64,000 bases of DNA from Cloacimonetes bacterium UBA5614 (GCA_002424605.1 DIKQ01000005.1:1-64000); one strand, 5' to 3'; shown: positions 17,902 through 26,853, numbered from the stretch's first letter. The notes: generated by a model from the letters alone, not told the origin. A program made the numbers and translations.

Positions 17902-19305
17902 TTATTGCCCCAGTTCTTTTTTCCTGTACAGATTGGGATCAATCCCGTATTGCTTGAATTTCCTGTAAACGTTTTCCCTGGGAATCCCGGAAATCTGCGA
18001 AACCAGAGACATATTGCCATCAGTCTTTTCAATCAGGGAAATCAGGTAACGCCGGGTGAACTCTTCCTTAGCCTGCGTCCATTTCATATCAGAGAGCGTG
18101 GGAAGCTCCATCTGCTTGCTTTTCGGCAGTATGGCTTCTGGAAGGTCTTCGGGCTGTACGATTGAATGTTCTGCCAGAATAATAGCGTGCTCGATTGAGT
18201 TGCGCAATTCCCTGACATTGCCTTTCCATTCATATTTCAGCAGGATATTCATCACAGCCGGGGATATGGTCAGGCCAGGCTTACTATATTTAATCCCAAA
18301 TTCTTTGACAAAGGCGTTGGTCAGCAGCCGGATATCGTCTTTACGCTCTTTGAGGGGAGGGATGTATAGGTTCAATACATTGAGGCGATAAAACAGGTCT
18401 TCCCTAAAGAGATTCTGCTCCACCTGCACTTTGATGTCCTTATTGGTGGCAGCGATAATCCTGGCATCGGAGCGTATATCGTGGTCTCCGCCCACCTGCC
18501 GGAACAGGCCTGTCTCCAAGACCCTGAGCAGTTTGACCTGGAAACTAAGGGACGTCTCGGTGATTTCATCCAGAAATAGTGTCCCGTCTGAAGCTTCCTG
18601 GAAATATCCCACCTTATCCCGCCAGGCATCCGTGAAAGCTCCTTTCTTATGACCAAAAAGATGGCTTTCCAGAAGAGTCTCGGTCAGGCTGCCGCAGTTC
18701 ACGGAAACGAACTTTTTCATTTTCCGCTTGCTGTTGCGGTGGATTAGCTCTGCAAATACGCTTTTCCCGACTCCCGTGTCTCCGGTAATCAGAACTATGG
18801 TATCGAGCTTGGCAATCTTCTGGATTTTCTGCAGGATTCCATGAATGGAAGCGCTGCTTCCCACGATTGAGCCGATATCCAGTTCACGGTGTATCATCTC
18901 ATTCAAACGCTCGTTTTCTTCTATCAGCCATTGGTTTTGCAGAATCTTCTCAATCTGGATATTGAGCAAATCAAGGTTACGAATGGGTTTAACGATAAAT
19001 TCACTGGCACCGATTTTCATTGCTGTTACGGCATTTTCAATGGTTGCCTGTCCGCTCATGGCAATAACTGATGTCATGTGGTGATTTTTCTTGATGGTTT
19101 CAATCAGTTCCAGCCCGCTTTCACCTGCCAGGACAAGGTCAACCACTGCTATGTGGATTGTCTGCTTATCCAGGATTACCAAGGCTTTCGCAATAGATGG
19201 AGCAGTATAAACCTGGTAGATATTTTGCAGCTGATTCTGCAGCATTTCACAGATTTCGGGACTGTCATCCACGATTAGGACACGGTGTTTTGCGTTATTT
19301 GCCAT
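17902..19305 (-). CDS. NtrC-family sigma-54-dependent response regulator
   Basis: A 467-residue regulator in three parts. The receiver domain (8-120) has acidic Asp13/Asp14, phosphorylation site Asp56 in VVDLVLAGESG, and Lys106. The AAA+ domain (about 145-370) has Walker A GDTGVGKS (175-182), Walker B GTLFLDE (241-247) and the sigma-54-contact loop reading GAFTDA (222-227) where GAFTGA is the standard form. The C-terminal Fis-type helix-turn-helix is MSLVSQISGIPRENVYRKFKQYG. It should activate sigma-54 promoters when phosphorylated, presumably by the kinase-like protein directly upstream. The targets are unknown; the adjoining ABC permeases are candidates. Confidence 0.93.
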   Translation of the reverse strand: MANNAKHRVLIVDDSPEICEMLQNQLQNIYQVYTAPSIAKALVILDKQTIHIAVVDLVLAGESGLELIETIKKNHHMTSVIAMSGQATIENAVTAMKIGASEFIVKPIRNLDLLNIQIEKILQNQWLIEENERLNEMIHRELDIGSIVGSSASIHGILQKIQKIAKLDTIVLITGDTGVGKSVFAELIHRNSKRKMKKFVSVNCGSLTETLLESHLFGHKKGAFTDAWRDKVGYFQEASDGTLFLDEITETSLSFQVKLLRVLETGLFRQVGGDHDIRSDARIIAATNKDIKVQVEQNLFREDLFYRLNVLNLYIPPLKERKDDIRLLTNAFVKEFGIKYSKPGLTISPAVMNILLKYEWKGNVRELRNSIEHAIILAEHSIVQPEDLPEAILPKSKQMELPTLSDMKWTQAKEEFTRRYLISLIEKTDGNMSLVSQISGIPRENVYRKFKQYGIDPNLYRKKELGQ

Positions 19306-19313
19306 TCTGCTCT

Positions 19314-19973
19314 CTATCGTTTAAAGTATATTTTTACATACCTGGTATTGATTACATCCCAGGACAGGTTTGAGTCATCTTCGTGCATCAGTTCAAAACT
19401 GCTTTCCAGCTCAGTCTGAAGCTCTCTTAAATATTCTTCCAGACCTGTTTTCAGCTTGGTGTAGTCCGGCAGTTTGATATTGAGGCAAATCCTGTCTCCA
19501 TTGTCTTCGGCGGAGACAGACACTGTTTTGTCTTCCGATGATATAATGCTGTTGTTTTTGATATGCAAGATCAAGCTTTCAAAGAACAGGCTGAGCAGCA
19601 GCGGATTGGAATGAACCTTCACATCCTGTTCGGAAGGGACTACCTCAAACCTGACCGAGTGCTTCACATCCAGGATATTCTTCAGAAACGTGACTTCATC
19701 AGACATCCATTTATTCAGTTCAAATTCCCTGACACAGACATCCATCCTGTTGACAAATTCATCAGAACAGAGCTTTACCATATCATCGATTTCGAGTCCG
19801 GCTTGCTTGATTTTGTCCAGGCTGGCAATCTCAGGATATTGTTTCTGCAGCTGCTGGGCATACCCGATTATCACATTAAGGGGTGTATTGATGTTGTGAA
19901 TCAGCCCTTCCAGGATTCTGTGCATGGAGAGGGTTTCAATCAGGACAGCAGACTCTTTCTGATGTTCAGGCAT
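19314..19973 (-). CDS. Degenerate soluble histidine kinase-like protein
   Basis: A 219-residue protein with no membrane segment or sensor domain. LEGLIHNINTPLNVIIGYAQ (21-40) is a clear HisKA H-box with His26 in the HNINTPL context used by NtrB-like kinases. The following ATPase region is short and eroded: SNPLLLSLFFESLILHIKNNS (about 142-162) aligns with the N-box but lacks the usual Asn-x3-Asn, and no DxGxG or GxGLG boxes are seen. It may therefore be a phosphotransfer or phosphatase partner rather than an active kinase. It overlaps the aminotransferase gene by 8 bases and lies 8 bases before the NtrC-type regulator. Confidence 0.75.
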   Translation of the reverse strand: MPEHQKESAVLIETLSMHRILEGLIHNINTPLNVIIGYAQQLQKQYPEIASLDKIKQAGLEIDDMVKLCSDEFVNRMDVCVREFELNKWMSDEVTFLKNILDVKHSVRFEVVPSEQDVKVHSNPLLLSLFFESLILHIKNNSIISSEDKTVSVSAEDNGDRICLNIKLPDYTKLKTGLEEYLRELQTELESSFELMHEDDSNLSWDVINTRYVKIYFKR

Positions 19974-21162
19974 GGGTTTTCATGTATTCCATCAGACCGT
20001 TTTTGAAGATAAACATTGCCTTCCTCAAATCATCTTCTTTGAGGATATATGCGATGCGAAGCTCGTTCCTGCCGAGTCCCGGCGTAGCGTAAAAACCTTC
20101 TGCCGGGGCAGTCATCACAGTTTCGTTATCAATCTGGAAATCCCTCAGCAGCCAGATGATAAAGTCCTCCGCATCCTGGATAGGCAGCTTGGCTACGATG
20201 TAAAAAGCTCCCTGCGGTTTCACGCAGATGCATCCCGGAATCTGCTGCAGTTCGTCATAGACAAGGTCACGGCGTTTCTTGTATTCAGACAGAATCCCGG
20301 CAAAGTATTCATCCGGCAGATGAACGCAGGCGTTGGCTGCCAGTTGGTCAACCGTGGGGGGGCAAAGTCTTGCCTGGGCAAACTTCAGCACTGCCGCCAT
20401 CAGTTCCCTGTTTTTGGATACGATACATCCGATTCTCGCCCCGCAAGCGCTGTAACGCTTGGAAACGCTGTCCACCAATATGGCCTGCTCCTCAAAATCA
20501 GCTACGTGCATGATGCTGAAGTGCCTGCTTCCGTCATAGACAAATTCTCGGTAAACTTCGTCGGAGATTACGTACAATCCATGTTTTCTGGCGATCTTTA
20601 CTATCCGCATGATTTCTTCTTCCGAGTAAACAGTTCCGGTGGGATTGCCGGGGTTGCAGAGCAAGATTGCCTTGGTTTTGGGTGTAATCAACGCTTCGAT
20701 TTTTGTACTGTCAGGCAGGGAAAAGCCGTTTTCAGCATAAGTGGTGAGGGGTTTAAGGTGTATGCTTGCCATGGTGGCAAAGCCGTTGTAATTTGTGTAA
20801 AAAGGCTCAGGGACTATCACTTCATCGCCTTCGTTGCAGACGACCGACATGGCAAAGACGATGGCTTCTGAACCGGCAGTGGTTACGATTACCTCATCTT
20901 CTTTGATGTGGATGTTTTGTTTGGCATAATATTCCACCAGACCCTGCCTGTAAACGTCCAGACCCTGAGATGGCCCGTAGGCGAGGACTTTTTCACTGAA
21001 GCTGTGATAGACGTCTATCATGGCTTGCGGGGTCTCAATGTCCGGCTGTCCTATATTGAGGTGATAGACTTTGATGCCGTTCTTTTTCGCCTGGACAGCA
21101 TAAGGCATGAGTTTACGAATAGGCGAGGCCTGGATTTCCAAGGCTCTGGTCGAAAGTTTCAT
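19966..21162 (-). CDS. Class I/II PLP-dependent aminotransferase (aspartate aminotransferase-like)
   Basis: A 398-residue fold-type I transaminase. HLNIGQPDIETP (34-45), the cofactor loop TAGSEAI (95-101), NPGNPTGTVYSEEE (170-183), SDEVYREFVYDG (200-211), SVSKRYSACGARIG with Schiff-base Lys235, and the C-terminal Arg in RNELRIAY are all present. It resembles broad AspB-type enzymes that move amino groups between aspartate or aromatic amino acids and 2-oxoglutarate. A GGGGAGC site precedes the ATG. It heads the leftward run that goes into the two-component pair, which is an unusual companion. Confidence 0.9.
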   Translation of the reverse strand: MKLSTRALEIQASPIRKLMPYAVQAKKNGIKVYHLNIGQPDIETPQAMIDVYHSFSEKVLAYGPSQGLDVYRQGLVEYYAKQNIHIKEDEVIVTTAGSEAIVFAMSVVCNEGDEVIVPEPFYTNYNGFATMASIHLKPLTTYAENGFSLPDSTKIEALITPKTKAILLCNPGNPTGTVYSEEEIMRIVKIARKHGLYVISDEVYREFVYDGSRHFSIMHVADFEEQAILVDSVSKRYSACGARIGCIVSKNRELMAAVLKFAQARLCPPTVDQLAANACVHLPDEYFAGILSEYKKRRDLVYDELQQIPGCICVKPQGAFYIVAKLPIQDAEDFIIWLLRDFQIDNETVMTAPAEGFYATPGLGRNELRIAYILKEDDLRKAMFIFKNGLMEYMKTHA

Positions 21163-21282
21163 AATTGCAGCTCCCCTTTTTGGGCGTATTTTTTTCTATT
21201 GACCATTTTTTGAGATGATTTAAAAAAGGCAAGTGAAAACTTTGTAACGATACCTGATGCTGCAGGCTGCATTTCTTATCCT

Positions 21283-21316
21283 GCCTCTTCACCTGTCTGT
21301 AAAACAGATGAGAGGC
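21283..21316 (+). other. Hairpin in the leader of the DUF362 gene
   Basis: GCCTCT (21283-21288) pairs with AGAGGC (21311-21316), with inner CA/TG and TCTG/CAGA pairs closing on TAAAA. It lies about 72 bases before the start codon. No T-run follows and I match it to no known riboswitch. It may simply be a structured leader. Confidence 0.3.
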
Positions 21317-21387
21317 GCCGGGACAGCCCAGGCAACAGGACTGAACCGATATTGAATAATAACAAGCAGATAGGGAGTCGGATTTTT

Positions 21388-22551
21388 ATGCCTGAGCAGA
21401 ACAACAAGAAACCCATGAGCAAGACCCTGTTTATCATTCTGCTGGTCTTGTATCTCATCATCCTGGCTTTTCTGATTTATACTTACATAAACTGCCCCAA
21501 CCGAAAGAGGCAATGCCTGGTCACAAATCTATACGGTGGAGTGAAAAACATGGAAACTGGCAAAGCGACGGTTTATTTTACCCAGGATATCAGCCCTGAA
21601 GGACTGGAAGCTGTTCTGGAACCTTTATTGAGCAAGATGGAAGGCAAGGTCGGAGTCAAGGTGCACTTCGGCGATGACGGCAACCAATATTACATCAAGC
21701 CCGATATCTTCAAAGACCTGGTTCTCAGGCTGAACGGCACTTTCATAGAGACCAACGTTTTGTACAGGGGACGCCGCCGCGTGACCGAAACCCACATCGC
21801 CCTGGCAAAAGAACATGGCTTTGGCTATGCACCGATTGACATTATAGATTCAGAGGGAGAAACAGAAATCCTGGTAAAGGCAAAACACTTTGACAAGGCC
21901 TTCACAGGCAGCCATCTGGATGACTATAATTCCCTGCTGGTCATCAGTCACTTCAAGGGACACGGCAATGCAGGCTTCGGCGGAGCCATCAAAAACGTGG
22001 GCATGGGCCTGGCTGCCATTCCCGGAAAGATGGCAATCCATGCGGACAACTTTCCCCTCACCAGTCCCAACCGCTGCATCAAATGCGGAAAATGCACCAC
22101 CCAATGCCCCGTGGACGCCATCACCCTCAATCCCCTCGTCATCGACCAGACCAAATGCATCGCCTGCGGAAAGTGCATCGGCACCTGTCCCACCAGTGCT
22201 TTACGTGTTCCCTGGGGTGCTACCGGCGAAAGCGGTTTCCTCGAACGCCTGGCTGATTATGCCAAGGCTATCGTCTCCAACCGCAAGGTAATCTATGTCA
22301 ATTTCCTGACCGACATCTCACCCGACTGCGACTGTATGGGGCAAGCCCGCAAGCCCTTTGTGAAGGATATCGGCATCCTGGTTTCTGACGACATCCTTGC
22401 CATTGACGCCGCCTCCGCCGATTTGGTGGACAAGGAATATGGCAAGCACGATGCCTTCCTGCACGAAACCAGCGTCTCCGGCAGATACATCCTGGAATAT
22501 GGCCAGCAAATCGGCATGGGAAACGCCAAATACGAGTTGATTAGACGCTAA
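21388..22551 (+). CDS. Membrane-anchored DUF362 protein with two 4Fe-4S clusters
   Basis: From ATG 21388 (GGGAG 11 bases upstream; the TTG at 21352 lacks a site) this is about 387 residues. A single membrane anchor lies at about 12-33, placing the rest outside or at the membrane face. The DUF362 region (about 50-230, with HFKGHGNAGFGGAIKNVGMG) is followed by two ferredoxin clusters, CIKCGKCTTQCP and CIACGKCIGTCP, and a closing DUF362 segment. Such proteins are thought to handle electron transfer; no substrate is known. It stands alone behind a structured leader, with an iteron array (E) after its stop. Confidence 0.85.
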   Translation: MPEQNNKKPMSKTLFIILLVLYLIILAFLIYTYINCPNRKRQCLVTNLYGGVKNMETGKATVYFTQDISPEGLEAVLEPLLSKMEGKVGVKVHFGDDGNQYYIKPDIFKDLVLRLNGTFIETNVLYRGRRRVTETHIALAKEHGFGYAPIDIIDSEGETEILVKAKHFDKAFTGSHLDDYNSLLVISHFKGHGNAGFGGAIKNVGMGLAAIPGKMAIHADNFPLTSPNRCIKCGKCTTQCPVDAITLNPLVIDQTKCIACGKCIGTCPTSALRVPWGATGESGFLERLADYAKAIVSNRKVIYVNFLTDISPDCDCMGQARKPFVKDIGILVSDDILAIDAASADLVDKEYGKHDAFLHETSVSGRYILEYGQQIGMGNAKYELIRR

Positions 22552-22627
22552 GGGCAGTTTCACCCTGCCGGCTTCCTTTCCTCCTTTTCCTCTGGTTCTA
22601 CCTGCATCTTCCCCTCTTTTCGCCATA

Positions 22628-22689
22628 TATCATACGTTTATCAAACGTATATCAAGCGTATCTAATATACGCTTGATATAGGCTTGATA
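22628..22689. repeat. 11-bp inverted iteron array, copy E (divergent units)
   Basis: Three direct 11-bp units (22628-22638 TATCATACGTT, 22639-22649 TATCAAACGTA, 22650-22660 TATCAAGCGTA), a 7-bp spacer (22661-22667), then two inverted units (22668-22678 TACGCTTGATA, 22679-22689 TAGGCTTGATA). The geometry is that of copies A-C; the unit sequence is different. It lies between the DUF362 gene and the promoter of the coiled-coil protein gene. Confidence 0.85.
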
Positions 22690-22740
22690 CATATTTAATA
22701 AGCGGTGTGAAGCAGGAAAGAAGCAGGGGGAAATAAAACA

Positions 22741-22770
22741 TTGACAAGTAAGCAAGGACGGAAATATCAT
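22741..22770 (+). promoter_or_regulatory. Promoter for the coiled-coil membrane protein
   Basis: TTGACA at 22741-22746, 18 bases, TATCAT at 22765-22770, about 80 bases before the ATG at 22850. Confidence 0.55.
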
Positions 22771-22849
22771 ACTGAAAATACGGGATATTTATGCGAAATA
22801 AAAGCTTAACTACAACAATACTCAATTTCGAATCAAGGGAGATTACAGC

Positions 22850-23713
22850 ATGAAAACTATTCACATCATCGCCATTATCCTGGTTGTGTTTCTACTGCTG
22901 CTGGGCGTACTTTTGTTTACCACCAACTCGGCAAAGGTGAAGCTGGCGCAGGAAAACACCAGCATGAGAAATGCATTTGAGCTTGCCACCCGCACCATTG
23001 CCGACATTCAGGCGGGCCTGGATTCCATAGACACGGGCAGTGCAGCCAAGTTGCTTTCCAAAGATGAAATCCCGCAGGTCAGCACGGACTCGCGTGCCCT
23101 GCTCATAAACAGAATCAGGGATATCCGCCTGAAACTGGAAGCAGACAGAAAACGCATTGCAGACCTGGAAAAACAGATGGCGAATTCAAGCCTGAAAACC
23201 AAAGGATTGAATGATATGATTGCCAACCTCAAGGCAAACCTGGCAGAAAAGGAAAAGCTGGTGACAGAACTTTCAGCCCAGATAGGACTTTATGCCGATT
23301 CGCTGGCAACCGAGAGGATGGCAGCCAAGCAGACCATTGCCCAAAAAGAGACCCAGATAATGGAAAAACAGGGAATCATCGAAACACAGGAACATGACCT
23401 CAATACCATCTATTACGCTTTCGGCACCCGCAAAAAGCTGCTGGAACAGAATTTTATCACCCGCAAGGGCGGAGTCCTGGGCATCGGCAGAGTCTCGGTC
23501 GTAAAGAAAAACGAGCCTGAAAAGTATGAGTCTTTTGACCTGCTGGAGACAGACCAGCTAACCTTCCCCGCCACCAAGAACGGCTATTCCATCCTCACAA
23601 ACCAAAGTCCGTCCTCTTATACAGTGGAAAAATCCGGCAGTTCCAATGTCCTGAAAGTCACGGATAAAGAGCTGTTCCGCAAATATAAGTTCCTGGTCAT
23701 AGAAATCCATTAA
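22850..23713 (+). CDS. Membrane-anchored coiled-coil protein of unknown function
   Basis: A 287-residue protein with an N-terminal membrane anchor (about 5-27) and a long coiled coil (about 30-185; heptads through LEADRKRIADLEKQMANSS and KEKLVTELSAQIGLYADSL), followed by a compact beta-rich C-terminal domain of about 90 residues (GTRKKLLEQNFITRKGGVLG to KFLVIEIH). Proteins of this layout are common in Bacteroidetes-like genomes, sometimes annotated only as hypothetical or Cbp1-like; I assign no function. AGGGAG precedes the start, with its own promoter at 22741 and a strong terminator 23 bases after the stop, so it is a single-gene unit. Confidence 0.75.
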   Translation: MKTIHIIAIILVVFLLLLGVLLFTTNSAKVKLAQENTSMRNAFELATRTIADIQAGLDSIDTGSAAKLLSKDEIPQVSTDSRALLINRIRDIRLKLEADRKRIADLEKQMANSSLKTKGLNDMIANLKANLAEKEKLVTELSAQIGLYADSLATERMAAKQTIAQKETQIMEKQGIIETQEHDLNTIYYAFGTRKKLLEQNFITRKGGVLGIGRVSVVKKNEPEKYESFDLLETDQLTFPATKNGYSILTNQSPSSYTVEKSGSSNVLKVTDKELFRKYKFLVIEIH

Positions 23714-23735
23714 CGCATCCAGACCTGATGATAGA

Positions 23736-23764
23736 AAGGCTATCCGCATTGGATAGCCTTTTTT
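23736..23764 (+). terminator. Strong intrinsic terminator
   Basis: AAGGCTATCC (23736-23745), loop GCATT, GGATAGCCTT (23751-23760), then more T residues to 23764. It ends the coiled-coil protein transcript. Confidence 0.9.
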
Positions 23765-23808
23765 CGTGTCAGATGGGATTATCGGAAAACCGGGCGATGC
23801 TGATAATG

Positions 23809-25935
23809 TTACAAAGTAAGGCTCACCTTCAGATAAGCACTGGCGGCATTGCGGACAAAGTGACCCTGGGGGTTGCTCCAGAGCGACTCCTCATCCTGTG
23901 ATTGTCTGGTTTTGTAGCCCAGGTACAGATAGCAATCCTTCCTGAATTCGTAACGGAAGTTGCTGTAGAAAGTGATGCGGGCACGGCTGCCCTCCGAGTC
24001 ATAATTAGTCAGGCTGAGGCCGTTTCTGAGGGATAGTTTGTTGCTGAAATTGTAGTTCAGCTTGGCAGAACCAATCTGATAGCTGTTGTCCAGCTTTAGC
24101 GGTATAATCAAGGAATCCTGCTCAATGTAGTAAACCCTGTCATAGCCGTATTGAACATGGCTAACGTTTATGATTGAACGGAAGCTCTTTCCGAGATCCA
24201 GCCAGATAGTCATGCCGGGATTGATGTAATCATGAGTTTCATCCAATGAATAGACAAGGGTTTCCCCTATGGTGCAGCCAATGGCAAAGCTGGGATTCTG
24301 CCACTTGTCCCAAGTGAAGTTCAATGTACTGCTCCAGTTGTCAAACTCCTTGCTGTTCCAGCTTTCCCTGCTTGTATCGCCGTTTAGGGAAATGGAATAT
24401 TGGGGCTTGAAAGTCAGGCTCATGCCTCCATATATTTGAGAAGCCCTAAAGGTCCGGGATTTATCCAGATTATTGTAATAATTTCCGCTCAGATTAGCAC
24501 TCCAGTATTTCAAATAGGTGTCCTTGGTATCCGAACTGTAGTAGATAATGCCGTAATAATCCTCATAGTCTGTATCATAAAACCTGCCCATATCCACCTT
24601 GAGGTCCTTCTGGTAGTTACCGTATGAAGCCTGCATGGTCCAGTTGCCGGGGTTGGCATAAAGCGTAGCTTTGGTAAGATTTCCCTGATAATCCGCCTTT
24701 TCATCGGGAGCAGGATTGTCCTTATGACGGAAGGAAACCAGGTGCGAAGTCCCAAACCTGACCTTGTTGATAAATTCCCAATTCCAGTAACCGGAGGCAA
24801 TATGATTGTAATATCCTTCATTTAGCCGGCTGAGTCCGCTGACGCTGAGGGCAAACCTCGGAAAAGTCCTGGCAATGGTGGCAACCTGGAAGATGTCGTC
24901 ATTGTTGATAAGCATCCCGTTAGCAGTGATTTTCTTGTCCTGGGCGCAAAGGTAGCCATAGGTCCAGGTCTTGCTGTTGCCGGTCAGTTTTAGCGCTAAT
25001 TGCGGCTGGATGATATGACGCGTATAAAAGATACTGGAATCAGTTCCAAACACGTTGAGGTCTTCGATAAAGAAAAAACGGTTTTCCGCATAGTAGGGAG
25101 GATATTTGCTGTTGTAATTATCCTGCGCATCGTCGGGAGGGACATCCGTGAAATCGGGATTGTAAGAGGCTTTCAGCTTTATCAGGGTGCTGGGGTTGTA
25201 GCTTACATCCAGACCCACATTGTCCGGGTCAAAGGTGTCCGTCTTGTTCACCAGGTCATAGCTTTTCACGAAATACGGCTTGAATTTCCAGTTGGAGCTG
25301 TGCTTCAGCTCATGGAGCAGGGTTATGTCCAGGCCGTTGGTGAAATACTCTTTTCCCATTTTATTCACCATGTAGGGTTTGCTGAACGACTCATCGGTTG
25401 TCTTGTGATATCTGGACAAGACGATTTTCCATGTATAGGGCGGTTTTTTGCCAAATCTCATGTCCTTGAACGGAAAGCGCGCTGTGACAGTCCAGTTTTG
25501 GTTATCATAATCTGTTTTATAGGAATAATCGCTGTTCCAGTTGACATCAAGGCCCGCTCCGTCTTTGCGGATGCCGTCATACAGGGACCCATAGGGATAC
25601 ATCATATAGTAATATCCGTAGTAAGCTTCCGGAATAGTAAAAATCTGCACCCGCAGATAGTCTCCGTTGTTTGTGTTGTCCCTGGGGGAAAACAAACCGG
25701 GATTGAAGGTGCTGTCTGTGGTTGCCACAATATGAACAAAGAGAGCATCTTCGTCATGCCAGAGCCAGGCCCTGGTGGGAAGCTTTTCAGCCTGCTTGTC
25801 TTCAGGGCTGATGCGGACAAAATCCTGCAGAAGGTTATCTTCAGACAAGACAGGAACTTTGGAATAAGGAACATTGAAAGAAAAAAGCAAGCTGAGGCTG
25901 AACAAAGCGAATGCAAGTAGCTGAATGCGTTTCAT
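23809..25935 (-). CDS. DUF5916-like outer-membrane beta-barrel protein with CBM9-like N-domain
   Basis: About 708 residues from ATG 25935 (GGGGAGAGATT upstream; a start at 25965 would precede the signal peptide). The signal peptide runs to about residue 20. Residues 25-220 form a carbohydrate-binding-9-like beta-sandwich (AWLWHDEDALFVHIVATTDS, RVQIFTIPEAYYGYY, FPFKDMRFGKKPPYTWKIVL). The rest is a large barrel-like domain with NPDFTDVPPDDAQDNYNSKY and AENRFFFIEDLNVFG, the pattern of DUF5916. Such proteins sit in the outer membrane; the ligand is unknown. An excellent minus-strand promoter and a G-tract lie just upstream. Confidence 0.8.
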   Translation of the reverse strand: MKRIQLLAFALFSLSLLFSFNVPYSKVPVLSEDNLLQDFVRISPEDKQAEKLPTRAWLWHDEDALFVHIVATTDSTFNPGLFSPRDNTNNGDYLRVQIFTIPEAYYGYYYMMYPYGSLYDGIRKDGAGLDVNWNSDYSYKTDYDNQNWTVTARFPFKDMRFGKKPPYTWKIVLSRYHKTTDESFSKPYMVNKMGKEYFTNGLDITLLHELKHSSNWKFKPYFVKSYDLVNKTDTFDPDNVGLDVSYNPSTLIKLKASYNPDFTDVPPDDAQDNYNSKYPPYYAENRFFFIEDLNVFGTDSSIFYTRHIIQPQLALKLTGNSKTWTYGYLCAQDKKITANGMLINNDDIFQVATIARTFPRFALSVSGLSRLNEGYYNHIASGYWNWEFINKVRFGTSHLVSFRHKDNPAPDEKADYQGNLTKATLYANPGNWTMQASYGNYQKDLKVDMGRFYDTDYEDYYGIIYYSSDTKDTYLKYWSANLSGNYYNNLDKSRTFRASQIYGGMSLTFKPQYSISLNGDTSRESWNSKEFDNWSSTLNFTWDKWQNPSFAIGCTIGETLVYSLDETHDYINPGMTIWLDLGKSFRSIINVSHVQYGYDRVYYIEQDSLIIPLKLDNSYQIGSAKLNYNFSNKLSLRNGLSLTNYDSEGSRARITFYSNFRYEFRKDCYLYLGYKTRQSQDEESLWSNPQGHFVRNAASAYLKVSLTL

Positions 25936-25984
25936 AATCTCTCCCCGAAATATAACTGATTGCAAAACTTAAACATCTGTGTCT

Positions 25985-26013
25985 ATGATATGTTGACAAT
26001 GTTTATGTGTCAA
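25985..26013 (-). promoter_or_regulatory. Promoter of the DUF5916-like gene
   Basis: On the minus strand TTGACA (26013-26008), 17 bases, TATCAT (25990-25985), about 50 bases before the ATG. A run of nine G residues on the plus strand (26025-26033) lies 11 bases upstream of the -35 box. Confidence 0.65.
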
Positions 26014-26052
26014 GAAATATTTACGGGGGGGGGCAAGTGAGGGTGAAACAAT

Positions 26053-26085
26053 AACTCCCTGCCATGGTGAACACAGCAGGGAGTT
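26053..26085 (-). terminator. Terminator of the peroxiredoxin transcript
   Basis: AACTCCCTGC and GCAGGGAGTT form a perfect 10-bp stem with a 13-base loop, followed on the minus strand by TTATTGTTTC. It lies 17 bases past the peroxiredoxin stop. Confidence 0.7.
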
Positions 26086-26102
26086 CTGAGATTATTAGGG
26101 AT

Positions 26103-26777
26103 TTACTGTTTCAGCTTTCTGTGGCACAGCCACCAGTCGTAGCATTCAAATTCGCCGGCTTCAGCTTCAATCAGGCGGCGCTTGGCGGTATCCACGTCCT
26201 TGGCAGGCGGGATAATCACATTGTCACCTATCAGTTCGTTGTTGGGCCAGTTGGCAGGCATGGCGACTTTGTTCTTGTCGGCAATCTGCATGGCTTCCAC
26301 AGCGCGCAGGATTTCGTCCATATTGCGTCCCAGTTCCTGAGGGTAATAGAGCATGATGCGGATGGTCCCCTCGGCGTCAACGATAAAGACCGCACGCACG
26401 GTATTGGTGCCTTTGCCGGGGTGAATCAGTCCAAGCTTGTTTGCCATGGCTCCGGTGTCGGCAATAATCGGAAAGGTAATTTCCACACCCAGTTTGTCCT
26501 GAATCCACTCTTCCCATTTGATGTGGGAAAAGACCTGGTCAACGCTCATTCCGATTAACTCGCAATTCAGCGCTTTGAACTTGCCATATCTTTGCTGGAA
26601 AGCAACGAACTCTGTGGTGCAGACAGGCGTGAAGTCCGCCGGATGGCTGAACAGCACAAACCACTTGCCTTTGTAATCGTCCGGTAATATTTTTTCTCCG
26701 CGTGTGGTGGTTACCTTCACTTGCGGGAACTTATCTCCCAGTAACGGGATGCCGTTTCTTTCATTTATGTTATCCAT
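26103..26777 (-). CDS. Peroxiredoxin, Prx6/archaeal thioredoxin-peroxidase type
   Basis: Peroxiredoxins reduce hydrogen peroxide and organic peroxides. From ATG 26777 (GGAG upstream) it is 224 residues; a longer reading to 26930 overlaps the NifX-like gene and is rejected. The active site is PADFTPVC with peroxidatic Cys53, supported by Thr50 and a later Arg. The C-terminus ECYDWWLCHRK puts Cys212 and Cys218 in the pattern of archaeal Prx6-type enzymes, which form an extra disulphide. The gene follows a NifX/DUF5320/DUF134 group with a 76-base gap, so the four may share regulation by redox or metal state. Confidence 0.93.
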   Translation of the reverse strand: MDNINERNGIPLLGDKFPQVKVTTTRGEKILPDDYKGKWFVLFSHPADFTPVCTTEFVAFQQRYGKFKALNCELIGMSVDQVFSHIKWEEWIQDKLGVEITFPIIADTGAMANKLGLIHPGKGTNTVRAVFIVDAEGTIRIMLYYPQELGRNMDEILRAVEAMQIADKNKVAMPANWPNNELIGDNVIIPPAKDVDTAKRRLIEAEAGEFECYDWWLCHRKLKQ

Positions 26778-26853
26778 TGTTTTATCTCCTTGGGTTGTTT
26801 GAATTTCTACAGATAGTATAATGCTTTGACTTTCTTGAGCAAATCCGATGTCT

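Noticed and set aside
19972..20871. 299-codon rightward open frame over the aminotransferase
   Set aside because: Antisense shadow of an enzyme with all PLP motifs.
21163..21387. Known riboswitch in the DUF362 leader
   Set aside because: Only a simple hairpin is visible; no conserved core of a class I can name.
25000..25920. 306-codon rightward open frame over the DUF5916-like gene
   Set aside because: Antisense shadow; the minus-strand product has a signal peptide, promoter and domain order.
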